Shown here piece after piece: positions 46,661-57,838 of a stretch of DNA of 64,000 nucleotides. The stretch is from positions 38,073,470 to 38,137,469 of the forward strand of contig OX393578.1 in assembly GCA_947652605.1 (NCBI GenBank). Reading direction: 5' to 3'. Position numbers and translations under genes: made by a program. This stretch comes from Elmis aenea (Eukaryota; Arthropoda; Insecta; Coleoptera; Elmidae). Numbering within the stretch: position 1 is the stretch's first letter; each line of letters opens with the position of its first letter. The notes below the pieces were generated by a model, which was not told the origin of the DNA, did no database searches, and was given only the letters and a program-made list of their open reading frames with translations.

Positions 46661-47052
46661 CTATGACTTCCATTTAAAAAAATGCAAGTTTGTGCTATAA
46701 CTCGGAAATCGAGAGTGCTATGAAAATTTAGTTAACATATTTAAAATCTACGTAAAAATATCTATAAAAGCAAATTTTCATTTTTGTTTTAACTCATATG
46801 GTTACAGAATTATTCAAGTTTGAAAAAATCGACCTTTTTCAGTTTTTTCAAAATATTTCAAAAAGTTGATGACGAAGGTCAAATTTGAAAATGGCATCAG
46901 ATTTCCCTTTAAATTCTGCACAAATTTGCTAATTTAAACGTTTCTGTATCTCTAATATTAACGGAGTTACCCATACAACAGGTTAGAAAAATGGGCACCC
47001 TGTATAATCTTTGTTAAAATGCACAATCGCTTAAATTAAAGATTGTTTTTAA

Positions 47053-47149
47053 CCCTTTCGCTACGACGGGCGTCTAGTCGCCCTTCCCGAAACTCCGTAT
47101 ACATATATTCTTAACTTGCAGTTTTGATATATTGTCACATATTGCGTAT
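47053..47149. mobile_element. Isolated piggyBac-type end
   Basis: TTAA at 47049-47052 is followed by CCCTTTCGCTACGACGGGC, similar to the CCCTTTCATTACG end at 18271, and by the subterminal hairpin GGGCGTCTAGTCGCCC. No matching right end was found, so it is a truncated remnant next to the foldback. Confidence 0.55.
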
Positions 47150-48177
47150 GTCCACTTTTTAGGAGCAGGACTTTAACAGTCGATAACTTATTTTAAAGCG
47201 AATATTCCATATCAACATGGGTCCAAAAACGCTTCATTTTAAAGATACAGGGTGTTGAAATTTTCGAAAAAATAACGATAATGTTTAATCGTTTCTCAAC
47301 CAGTAGATATATTTAAACCAAATTTGGTATACAGTACCACGTTATAGGTTACCACAATCGGTGAAAATTTCAAGTGTCACAAGTAACTAGTGACGGAGTT
47401 GTGGGGGTTCAGTCTCACTAAATTTTATAAAAAACTAGTACGGACCGGTTTAAAATCAAACTTGAACTTGTTTTTGGGTAGAACATTTGATTCTAAACAA
47501 AAAGTGTCTCTTGACTTATTCGTATCTGCCACCGTTTGGCGTAGAATTTGATTTATTTTAATATTTTGCTCCCAAGTTCGATCTAACAATATCGCGAAAA
47601 GCAGAAAATTGCAACTTCCAGAGTAAATGCTCGGTAATCTTTAATTTAGCTGAACATCTTCTCTCATTATTCGGTAATTACTTGTTTATTACGAATATTA
47701 GCTACTCTATATTTTTAGATCGAGCTTAGGAGCTAAATTTTCGCGAAAATGGTAAAATAAATCACATTTCGCGCCAAACGGTGGCAGATACCAAAAAAAG
47801 TTAAGAGACACTTTTTGTTTAGAATAAAACGCTCTACCCAAAAACAAGTTCGAGTTTGCTTTTGAATAGGGCCGTTTAAGTTTTTTATCAAATTTATTGA
47901 AACTGAACCTCCACAACTCCGCCACTGGTAGTTTGTGGGACTTGAAATTTTCACCGATTGTGGTAACCTGTAAGGTGGTGCTGTATACCCAATTTGGTTT
48001 AAATGTATCTACTTGTTGAGAAACGGTTAAACATTATCGATATTGTTTCGAAAATTTCAACACCCTGTATCTTTAAAATGAAGCGTTTTTGGACCCATGT
48101 TGATATGTAATATTCGCTTTAAAATAAGTTTTTCTATCGACTGCTAAAGTCCTGCTACTAAAAAGTGGACCACCCTG
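47150..48177. mobile_element. Foldback with decayed left end (…GTGGACCACCCTG)
   Basis: From GTCCACTTTTTAGGAGCAGG at 47150 the sequence mirrors the right side that ends in AAAAAGTGGACCACCCTG followed by TA. An inner boundary ATACAGGGTGTTGAAATTTT at 47250 is mirrored by TTTCAACACCCTGTATC near 48070, so one element may sit inside another. Arms of about 450 bp pair well, including GGACCCATGTTGATATG-type sequence. The 72-73-codon frames on the minus strand are arm sequence. The leftmost 9 bp (the CAGGGTG part) has been lost or mutated. Confidence 0.8.
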
Positions 48178-48179
48178 TA

Positions 48180-49556
48180 TGCCTACAGTGACTAGTAAGT
48201 CTATACATTTACCACCTTAACCATTTTACTAAAACATATGAGACTACTACAAATTAAAAGTTTGAATCAATTGGTAGATTGGTAGGTACATATTACACGG
48301 TGTTCCGTAATAGATGCATCAAGCATATAAATAATAACACAAAAATCATTGGAACCAAACTTTTATCCAAGGAACCCATTCACTGCAGCATTTCAAAATT
48401 AACATAAAATCATGTTAAATATCATAATTTCCTTCACATTAATGTGTAGGAAGTTACAGCTTGCACTAAATTGATGTCTAAAAATATTGATTTGTTCCTA
48501 TAATGTTTTATTATGGTTTGTAAAACTTAACGATAAAGTGCGTATTACGATGATTAATTTTTGATCTCCCTTGCTATGTTGATTCAGTGCTTCTAATTCT
48601 TTTAAAGCGTTTGCTTTTGATAGATTATTTAATTTTTTTCGTGTTTAATGACCTACGGCCATTAAACTGTTTACATTTGCTAAACTTTAAATGCAAAATA
48701 AATTTTTTCGTTGAGTTGATGTTGATTTTAAAATCGATTTCTATCCGTTTTTTACGAGTGTAATCCGCTCTTTTTGAGATTGCTTATTTTTTTTCTAAGA
48801 ATCGTCCGTCGGGATTTGTATAGAGAAAAAACAAGATTATGAAAATTGTCGAAAGACGTGTAAATTGTTTTCGGCGCCGGAGGCAAATTAATGAACCTAC
48901 CGACTAATTTTGTGTTTGTTTTATTTTTATATTGCCGTAAAAACTTCAGCGAGGTTATTCACTGCACGTCGTCTCGGTAAAAAAGCAACTTGAGCATTTC
49001 AAAAATATTGTTACCCTTTGTTCGTTATATTAACGACATTTTTTCAATATTAAAGTTAAGTTACTACTTCAAATATTCCCACGCGTTGTTCCAAAATGCT
49101 GACAAGTGATTGCGATTGTCAATTATTTGAAACACTCAACCTTCTAACGATTCAATGTTTTTAATATCATTCGTCATGCATATTGTTACAGCTTTTGTTT
49201 TTCTACATTAACCATTGTCAACAAACGTTATGTTTTGGACGCTTATTGCATAATATTTAAGAACCCTACTTATTTCTGTCTGTACACCATTCTTTTAAAT
49301 ATGTTTTAAAGTATGGAAACAATATAACGTACTTATGGAGCATTCAGGCATTTAACAGTTCAAATAAAGTATTCGTGATTTACTTTAGTAGATATTTCCA
49401 AAGCCTACTAGTTTAATGAAATTAAATATTGTGTTTGTATCCGTAAATTATCAATCAAGTAAACCGCAATAACTCGAGAAATACTGAGTTTAGACATAAT
49501 TGACCTTTAATAGTTGTTGAAGATAATTATATTATTAATAAGAAAATCTGAAAATA
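48180..49556. other. Mostly unassigned sequence
   Basis: TACACGGTGTTCCGTAATAG at about 48295 resembles one end of a foldback-class element without a partner. The rest, including a more balanced stretch at 48640-49000, shows nothing I can name. Confidence 0.4.
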
Positions 49557-49558
49557 TA

Positions 49559-49637
49559 TAGGGCGTTCCATTAAAAAAAAACTGACTTAATCGTGTTTGA
49601 AGTGTGACTAAATGGACCGGGCATAAGGAACACCCTG
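49559..49637. mobile_element. 79-bp mini-element (TAGGGCGTTCC/GGAACACCCTG)
   Basis: Ends TAGGGCGTTCCATT and GGAACACCCTG are inverted with mismatches; TA precedes the left end. It is of the same size class as the mini-elements nested in the foldback arms at 29276. Confidence 0.55.
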
Positions 49638-49639
49638 TG

Positions 49640-50338
49640 TATTATTTTCAAATTTTAACTGGTCAAAAATTAATTTGACACTTTTGTCCTACAAAGTCTC
49701 AAAGAAATTTGTTCTGACATAGCCGTTGTAAAGTTATGTAATAAATGACCACAAACAACTTTTATTTAAAACTTTTTTTTTGTAAAGTTGTCCCAAGACG
49801 AGATATTGATCCGTTACGTTACTTTTTATACACATTGTATATTTTTTCAGGCTGAAAGTATTTAAAATATTATGGATATACAGGTTCAGTTTGTTACAAA
49901 GCACGTTGCTGTAGTTTCAAATATGAATAGTTTACAAAGCTGAATCGACTAGAGACTAGCACACCAGACTAACAGTTAACCAAACTTCAATGGCTTTAAA
50001 AGGTGACCTGCTGCCATTGTTATGGCTCCCCAAGTTACACTTCCGAGGTTCGGTGTGGTTTCTATGGTTGAATTAGATCAAAATGAAGACGTTCATCTTG
50101 TTTTGCTTGTAACTTGACACCAGAATGCCACAAACCAAAATTTAGTCACATCAAAGCTTCTCAAAGTGCTATTCATCATCGGAACGCTCCATTGATGCAG
50201 CATTGCAATTTGAGTGCTTAATTAATTGTGATGTAATGTAGTGAAAATATTTGTTGTCAATCGGAAACGTGAGTATGATAATTACATTATCTTTATTAAC
50301 TGAAAATAATTTAATATCGACCAACTTTAAACATATGT
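49640..50338. other. Unassigned sequence
   Basis: About 700 bp with no supportable feature. Confidence 0.4.
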
Positions 50339-50339
50339 A

Positions 50340-51625
50340 CAGGGTGACCAAATTTCGATGTTTTCATAGGGAATTTCGGTAACTGTAAGAGGTATCGAAA
50401 AACTGACCCCGCTTCCTCGATCTCTTTTTTCGAGAAAAATTTAATGGTGAAAACTAAAATTGGTTATAGTCTTTTGTTTTTGAGTTATCACTGATAACTC
50501 GATTTTTCGACTTTTCGTTTTATGACTTTAGGTATCTCGCTTGTTTATGAAAATAAAGAAAAATAGTTTTGACGTTCTACAGGGACTTTTTTCATAAGAA
50601 TGCAGTGGCGTAAATAATTTTAAAAAAAAAATCGAAATTCGAGTTGTGACATAAAGTTGTTTTTTTTTAAATAGAACCCATAGTTGGCTGTGGCATCACG
50701 AGAAAGGGATTTTTTTTCCTATGCCAGTGATATAGGTATATCATGTGTAGTCGATTTATTCATTTTCCTTATATTACTATAGCAAAAAGCGTATGTCATT
50801 AAGAATATTGCTGGTAAAACAAACTGTCAATCTGTTGTTTTAACGATAATTTGACAGAAACAATCTCGTTTAACTGTTGATTGTTTATATTCTTGTACCT
50901 TAAAAACACAAAATGGCTTACAAATATTACTAAAAGGATGATATGTTAGAATGTTTTATTCAAAGTAATAATAATTCTGAATCTGCAAGTGAAACGTATT
51001 TTAATCGTTACCCAGAAAGAAGGCAATCTCATAAGTCTATTTTTGGAAGATTAAAACAAAATCTCATTTTGGGGACACATTAAAGACAATTTATTTATTT
51101 CTATTATACATATTTACAATGCAGTTCAGAGTGTTTCAAGGCGATGTGAATTATGTGTTGCAACTTGCAAATAATGGTAGTCAATTTGAAAATTCAATGT
51201 AAATTACTTTTGAATTATCTTCTAGTTTGTGGGTATTATTTCATCCCTGCTTTTTTGAAAATAGTAGATGATTATTGGTAAGAATCTGTTCACTATATTT
51301 AATTTTGTATTACTTTGTTGTTGTTCTGGGTTTGTTGAAGTCCCACAATTAATGAGATTTTGTTTTAATTTTCCTAAAATAAATTTATTAGGTTGTCTTT
51401 TTTATAGGTAACGATTAAAATGTGTCACACTTGCAGCTTCAGAGTTATTAATACTTTGAATAAATATTCTAACATATCATACTTTAAGTAATATTTGTAA
51501 GCCATTTCGTGTTTTAAGGTTCAAAAATAAAAACAAACAACAATTAAACGTGACTCTTTCTGTCAAATTATCGTTAAAACAACAGAATGACGTTTGTTTT
51601 ACCAGGTATATTGTTAATGACATAA
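50340..51625. mobile_element. Foldback with transposase 5' ends in both arms, right end lost
   Basis: CAGGGTGACCAAATTTCGAT follows TA at the left. Pairing arms are clear between 50790-51020 and 51415-51620: AAACAAACTGTCAATCTGTT and ACAGAATGACGTTTGTTT, and ATGGCTTACAAATATTACT with its complement. ATAGTTGGCTGTGGCAT at about 50680 repeats the motif seen in the foldback at 45040. The mirror of the CAGGGTGACC end is not found to the right, so the right terminus is deleted or diverged. Confidence 0.7.
50913..51083 (+). pseudogene. Transposase N-terminal fragment (DUF4817-like helix-turn-helix)
   Basis: From the ATG at 50913 the reading is MAYKYY, a stop codon, then KDDMLECFIQSNNNSESASE and TYFNRYPERRQSHKSIFGRL before a stop at 51081. 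The pattern of a short helix, S-x-x-A-x-x-x-Y-x-x-R-[FY]-P-x-R-[RK], then a phenylalanine followed by RL, matches the first helix-turn-helix of insect IS630/Tc1/mariner-class transposases (DUF4817). A mirror copy starts at 51505 on the minus strand (MAYKYYLKYDMLE) without that early stop but frameshifted shortly after. Each arm therefore carries the same 5' gene end, facing the loop. Confidence 0.68.
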
Positions 51626-52907
51626 GGCTACTACTTTTTTATAGAGTAAACATTTTGCATTTTTGAAAAGTTGTTTAATCTTTTTGGGTCACAATTTAAA
51701 CTGCATAAGGAATGTTGTTGGCAGATGTAGATACAGAAATATATTTTGTACGAATTAGAACCGCCGCATTAATGTATATGCTTAATCCGCAACTAATATA
51801 CCAGATATAATTTGTAATAATTCCCTAATTTCGATTGAATATAAAGCAATTAAACAAAGATAATTACACTCCATATACTAAAATGGCTGTAAAATTTGCT
51901 CCATTATGGCGATTGTTATTTTTAATCCTCGAAAGCGGATATATATAATTCGCTTATAACAAGCGCTTACCATTTATAATAAAAAAATAATACAACGCAA
52001 TTTATTTTCGACGTGGGATTTATAATATTCCTACTTTATCGAATAAAAAAAGTCAAGCCGACAAAATTTATACACAAAAGATCCGGATCTAGCAAAGCGC
52101 TTATATTAATGTAATCGATGGAAAACAAAGAATGGATCCAAAATACGAACGTTTCGGATAGTTTATTTTGTGCTGCGCTCGGCGCCAACTATATTATATC
52201 AATATTTTCGTAACCCTTAGACAAACTGCTGGAGAGTATTCTGCGGCATTCCTGGAAGCTTTTGAAGGCGTATCGTGCAAGCTGAAATCAAAAATATCGT
52301 GGATGCTCATCTTAAAAACGTATTACGATACATTGGAGATACAGTTTAGTTATTTGTATTGTAAACAACTAAAAAACCAATTCTATAAATAGATTGACAA
52401 TAAAATTTTAATAAATTTGACTTTCATTACACAAATTATTGTAACAACTTTTGAAGACCTAATAAACCATAGGTAATAATTTTAATATCTTGAGAAAACA
52501 AGTCCTAAAATCATTACCATATTAATGAATATTAATTAATTTAACCACTTGTAGAATTATGAATAATATAAATTACAAAAAGTTACATACAATAAATCTC
52601 CAGAATATTTAGTAATATTTATACATGTAAAAACTATAAATTTACGATTTTCAATTTTTTAGGATTTTTTTTGTTTTATAATAAAATTCTGAATTTTCTT
52701 TCATTGTTATTGTTTGATACACTAAAAATAAACTAGAAGTTTTAGTTTTTTATAGCACACAAAGATATAACATATTGCTTTTAAGCTTTTATGAATCATA
52801 TTAGATATTTTTTTAATAATAAATAGCATGGAATCGTTTTTCGCTCAAATTATGATTTGTTTCTGGAATAATGTAATTGTTTAAGTATATTTTTACAAGT
52901 AATGTAT
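51626..52907. other. A+T-rich sequence, nothing recognised
   Basis: About 1.3 kb. The 74-codon frame at 52168-52392 has no known motif. Confidence 0.45.
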
Positions 52908-53060
52908 ACCAAATAAAATTTCTAGCATGGGGATCTCGCTTATTATAAGAGATACAGGTTTGCTTAAATTAGATGAATTATTTTTAAGTATTAGTGGAGC
53001 TACAATCTATTTGTAAAAGTACAAAATTATTCGTACATCAGATGTATTAGCAAAAATTTT
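52908..53060. mobile_element. Left-arm fragment of the 43714 foldback family
   Basis: TTTCTAGCATGGGGATCTCG, TTGCTTAAATTAGATGAATT and GTACAAAATTATTCGTAC follow the order and sequence of 43733-43850, with moderate divergence. The terminal CAGGGTGTCCC is missing. Confidence 0.65.
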
Positions 53061-53748
53061 TTTGTTTAAAATATAAATTTCATTTTGGGTTCCGGTAAGT
53101 AAAATCCACGTAATTTTTGATAAATCAAGTTTTGGTTCATGATTATTATAATTTTATGCACAAATATAAGTATTTGTTAAAGTATTTACAAAAACGCACT
53201 TATTGCATTATTCCTGCAGTTTTTGATATTTAGTTTACGTTATTTAATATTAATATTATTAACTTAAAAAATCGAAGCCCACATTGTTTTTTGTATGACC
53301 TCCAATATGGAAATTCTATTAAGTATTATCGTAACTTTATATTACAAACAAAGTTGCAACAAACATTGCTCAGTAACTGATTTCAATGAAATTGCTGAAG
53401 GTATAGTTTTCTTTTTAGAAACACAAACATTTCGTTGAACGTTACTACCCTACATTGCACTGTGACACGTTAAGTAAATATTTTTGATGTGGCAATTTTC
53501 CAGTTTGGAATTATATTTATAGGCAAATCACGTCTGCGTACACAGACAACTGTAAATATGTCTTTGCTTACCCAAAGAAACGTGAATTTTTCAGAAGCAA
53601 TTTAAATATTTAAAAGATTGTGTTCCATCTTCAATCTCGATGCAAATTAGCACTCGAAATTGCTAGTTTTTACGTTTATTAATGGTAATGGGGGTTTTGT
53701 AAAAATTGTATTTTATTTCTTATTAAACTCTATCATAATTAACTTAAC
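53061..53748. other. A+T-rich sequence, nothing recognised
   Basis: About 690 bp without a supportable feature. Confidence 0.4.
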
Positions 53749-53880
53749 CAGGGTGTCCCAACCAAGACGAATTATTCGATAGCTCTGTTATTAGTAATAA
53801 TATTTAAAAAAGTTAAATACAAAAGTTGTTTGAAAATCAATAATCGGTTTTTCAAACATTTATTTAACTTCACTTGTTTG
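53749..53880. mobile_element. Single end of a foldback-class element
   Basis: CCAGGGTGTCCCAACCAAGACG resembles the CAGGGTGTCCC termini; the next part has the ATTCGATAGCTCTGTTATTA pattern often seen just inside these ends. No mirrored partner is visible. Confidence 0.45.
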
Positions 53881-53997
53881 TTAGGGCCAAATATTGTTAT
53901 TTTTGACCAACTTCTTTCTACATATCCGATAAAATTAAAACTTCGTTTTAAAAAACATTCTTTTTTAAATCAAAAAACTTTTTAAAAATGTTGACAA

Positions 53998-54103
53998 TAT
54001 TTGGAGCACGGAGCGAAGCTGGAGCGGAGCTGGAGCAGGCATTTTGATGCCGGAGCGGAGCTAGAGCGGAGCAATTAAAAAATTGGACTGCTCCAAACCC
54101 CTG
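53998..54103. mobile_element. Truncated reverse copy of the GCTCC-rich hAT element
   Basis: Reading leftward from 54103, CAGGGGTTTGGAGCAGTCCA through GCCGGAGCGGAGC-type repeats to ATATTTGGAGC matches the first 105 bp of the element at 3521. The rest of the element and the far end are missing. Confidence 0.8.
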
Positions 54104-54329
54104 CCTGTAACAAGCAGTTCGTTATTTTTTAACCAGTTTTTTGTGTTAACACTTTTACGTTTTAATAGCATCTTTACCAAAAATAACTTGTTTTTATCAT
54201 TTAAACGTAAGTGATCTAAAAATTGAAAAAAGTGTAAAGATGGTTTCGTAAATTTTAAAATATAAATATTGCTTGAAAATTTTCTTACAGATAAAAATCA
54301 CAATCTTACACAAAAAATAACGTTATATA

Positions 54330-55780
54330 CAGGGTGAGTCACGACGGACGCGTCGGAGTTTTATGGCGAAACGCTTTATATTTTCCAATTTCTGTCACTG
54401 TTAGCTTATGTAAGTCAATAAGGGCTACATTTTAAAAATATTTTCAAATATACAGGGTGCTCCAAAAAAGAGTGCCATATCAAAGTTATACTTTTTCTTA
54501 TGGAACACCCTGTATATTTTTACATTTTTGGATTCCTCTTTAAATTTAATTCAAAAAATGTTAAAGGTCATATGGGTCTAAAGTCAATCGTTCTCGTGAA
54601 AATCGCATTTTCATGAAAATACAGTATTTTCAAAAATTTTCAACATTTAAAAACTTTGAGAAGTCTCAAGAAATTCGCTTGGAGATAAGATTGACAATAG
54701 ATTATGTAACACTTTGCACCACCTACATTTTTAAAATATTATACAGGGCGTTTTTTACGCTTGGTCAAACTTGTGAAACTTTAAACATCGATAACTCATT
54801 TTTTTTAAATACAACCCCCTATATTTTTTTACACCGTCTTATAGAAAATTTAATTCTCTTTCGAAAACATTAATACTGTTTTATACCTAAAATTGATATT
54901 TTCCGAGATATCGCGATTTTATTGTTAATTATTAGGTCAAAGTAATATTTTCGAGTAGGCTATGAAGGTAATTTGAAACAATTGAACGAAAGAACAAGAA
55001 AGGTTTAGTTTTATCTTTTGCCTACGCATTTTTGACATTTTTTTTATAGTGAAGAGCAATCTCACGTTTAAATCGAGATTTCTTACAATTATTTATGCAT
55101 TTATTTATTGGACCAGTATGATAAGATGATTACCTACTAAATCCTATAAACCATTTTTTTGTATGTTTATAATACGACACTCGGTTCTACCAAAATGTCT
55201 GCTTCCACGCATTTTGCAAACATTGTGTTTTATACATTGTGCACAATGTTTAATGTAAGTAAGTGTTTATGGTGTGTTAACTAAAATATAAATACACAGA
55301 AAATATTTCAAATTGGGGCCGTAGTAACTTTAATTGAACATTTATAAAAATATTTCTAGTGATAACTAAAATGTATGTAATAATAATTCAAAAACAAAAT
55401 TTAACAGCCGATTACAATAAATGTTCAACATGACGACCATCCTCTTAAATACACATTGTGATCATCTTTTCAAGTGAACGCCTTACATTACGCAATATAT
55501 TAGGAGTGATTGCTGATTGTCTCAAAAGTTTTTGAATTATTATTACATACATTTTAGTTATCACTAGAAATATTTATAAATGTTCAATTAAAGTTACTAC
55601 GGTCCCAATTTAAAATATTTTCTGTGTATTTGTATTTTGTATTTTAGTTAACACACCATAAACACTTACTTACATTAAACATTGTGCACACTATTTAAAA
55701 CACACTGTTTAAAACACAGTTTTCAAAATGCGTGGAACCAGAATTTAAGCAAAGACATTTTGGTAGAACCGAGTGTCGTA
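54330..55780. mobile_element. Second copy of the 29-kb foldback, right arm truncated
   Basis: It starts after TA with CAGGGTGAGTCACGACGGAC, follows the 29153 element through both mini-elements, passes the transposase tail at about 55412-55525 and enters the right arm. It stops at GTGTCGTA, where the intact copy continues for about another 850 bp. Small indels distinguish the copies. The join is occupied by the hairpin at 55778-55815. Confidence 0.88.
55412..55525 (-). pseudogene. Transposase C-terminal tail, second copy
   Basis: Same position within the foldback as 30256-30360. The minus strand again encodes ITPNILRNV-like sequence and a tail with EDGRHVEHLL-type ending before a stop; a short insertion (GATTGCT) lies just upstream. 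Confidence 0.55.
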
Positions 55781-55815
55781 CAATGGCAACTGTTACTTAA
55801 CAGTTGCCATTGTAC
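55778..55815. repeat. 38-bp near-perfect hairpin
   Basis: GTACAATGGCAACTGTTA is followed by CT and then TAACAGTTGCCATTGTAC, giving 18-bp perfect arms with a 2-base loop. It sits exactly where the foldback copy ends, so it may mark the break or repair junction. Confidence 0.85.
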
Positions 55816-57606
55816 GTTCTCAATCGATTACGTCGGAGACCATCTATCAAGATTTCCAGAACCCTGCAGAGTTTCAAATACAAGGTGTTAACTTTATCAT
55901 CTACCGTCAAGACGTCTAAATTTATATCGGAAATATCTTTAGTGTTGTATACAGAATTGATCTTGAATTTTCATGAAGCGTTAAAATATTAACGAAATAG
56001 TTTTTGATACATGCCGTGAATTCTGTTTAAAAATACATAAGAAGTTTAGTACTAAACATATGTAATAAATTTGTTTTGTTCCAAAGTATGTTTCAAAATG
56101 AGATCAAACTTTAATATGTAAATTAAATAGGATTTTATTTGTTTTTAATTCAATACTTTTCTGAACGTTTTCTGATATGACTACGATTTTGTAAGCAAAG
56201 GATTTTAATACTCTTTGAAATAGTCGCTATTTTAAAGGATATACATAGAAGGGCCACTATTGGGATGTCGTAAAAGGTAAGAGCTACAAAAAAGTTTAAA
56301 TTAGACCAATTGTTTCCCTTTTTAATACCTACTCAGTGAATGTATTTATTTTTAGATATTTCAAATCATGACATAAATTACATTTTTTTGATGTACCTAT
56401 TTAGATACTAAAAAAATGCCGAATTTATATGTGTATAGGTAGTAGCTAAAGCAAGTTACTAAATCTAGTAAATGAATTTAGCTACATGTATCGTCTGAAC
56501 AGTATTGTTTAATACTGGAAAGTACTTGCGCAAGTAAAAAATTTGGTGACTTGTTGGGCAACTTAAATAATAAAGTTGCTGTTGTGTATTGTACGTCATA
56601 CACTTGCACACATAACTTTTTTCATAAATTTATTCCTACATAATTGCACTTACATTAAAGTTACTAATGAAAGAGTATACGTTCTCCGCAAATATTTTAT
56701 CAGCCAATATTGCTAAAAGAGCGATGTTTTAACTAAAAACTCAGATGAGCAAAGAAATCGACTACTCGCATTTCTCAGCTTTTTAAGATAAAAAGTTCTG
56801 AAAGGTGAATCGCATGAGAAATTCAATTAATGGATTGGCACCAGTTTCAGCCAACTCTTAAGTTTTTGCCATGGTTCCCTCTTGAAATTGGATAGCACGT
56901 TAAGGCTTAACTTAAAAGGAAACCATAAACTTATCGTTTTTGCTTATTCAATGAATGGTCCACATGCTTAAAAAGTATTGAGTTTTATATAATATATCTA
57001 AAGTTTTAAGATTATTTGTACTACTTATAATCAACTATATTGTACAATGGCAAAATGTAGCTAAAAGTTCTGCAGGCAATCCGAATATATTACTATAATA
57101 AAATTTTGAATTGCAAGCAAACTTTTTAATAAAGTGGTATGCACTTTACATACTAAATTTAAGATTTATTGTCGCTGTAATTATATTTTAAACGATAAAA
57201 AAAAATTGTAAATTAGCTAATAAATTCATGTACCAACGCTATGCAGCTACTACGATATTAACCAAACTTGTAACAGACTTTACATGAAGTTTAATATAAG
57301 GGATACAACTCATTGCAACGTGACTCGTTTAAGCTTACTTTATACATGACAAACTTAACAATAGTTTTGCTTCAAACTAGGTTAAATTGGTGATTAAACT
57401 TAGTAGTTTGTTTATTACTTTGAGTCATAGATTTTGGTGGATTTCCGGCAAAAATTAAGGTCTTACTATTTGATTTTTGTTGTGCTGTAATAATTATGAT
57501 TTATTAAGATGAAGATTTTTGTTGTACCTACTTTAAATAAATATATAGCACACTGGTTACTTAAGACGCTTTAGTCCTTGTTCACAATGAACGTAGTACT
57601 TTTTAC
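55816..57606. other. Mostly unassigned sequence
   Basis: The first 110 bp are less A+T-rich and open in one frame (SETIYQDFQNPAEFQIQG), but no domain is recognised. At about 56241-56345 a left-arm scrap of the 4220-type foldback occurs (ATAGAAGGGCCACTATTGGG). The remainder is A+T-rich. Confidence 0.45.
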
Positions 57607-57838
57607 TTAACCCATTAGTGCATACGGATTTTTTTTTTCAGTTTCAATGTTTTTTTTTCAACAAACCTACTCCATTGGGCACTGTTAGTAAATTCTTAAT
57701 GTTGGTTTTTGAATAAAAGTTTTAGTTTTTGATATATGAACAGTCCGTTTAATCGGACACTATGCACATAATACAATACGAAATTTTACTTTAATCGTAT
57801 ATTTTAAAAATTAATGATACAGTTTTCAGTAGTACATA

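Larger units (their letters stand above)
45040..47002. mobile_element. TA-flanked foldback (CAGGGTGCCC ends) with nested P-like element
   Basis: CAGGGTGCCCATTTTTCTAA is mirrored by the right end finishing TTAGAAAAATGGGCACCCTG; TA flanks both (45038-45039 and 47003-47004). The arms pair for about 345 bp. The left arm ends at the ATAGTTGGC motif, which is duplicated by the insertion at 45386-46123 and continues at 46133 with TGTGGTCTTATTAAAAA, mirrored at 46640-46660. The loop carries a transposase fragment on the minus strand. So the original foldback was about 1.2 kb. Confidence 0.88.

Noticed and set aside
29436..54873. Nearly identical 86-91-codon frames at 29436-29696, 30888-31163 and 54613-54873 that look like a conserved protein
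   Set aside because: All three are the same segment of the foldback arm; conservation reflects repeat copies, and there is no domain.
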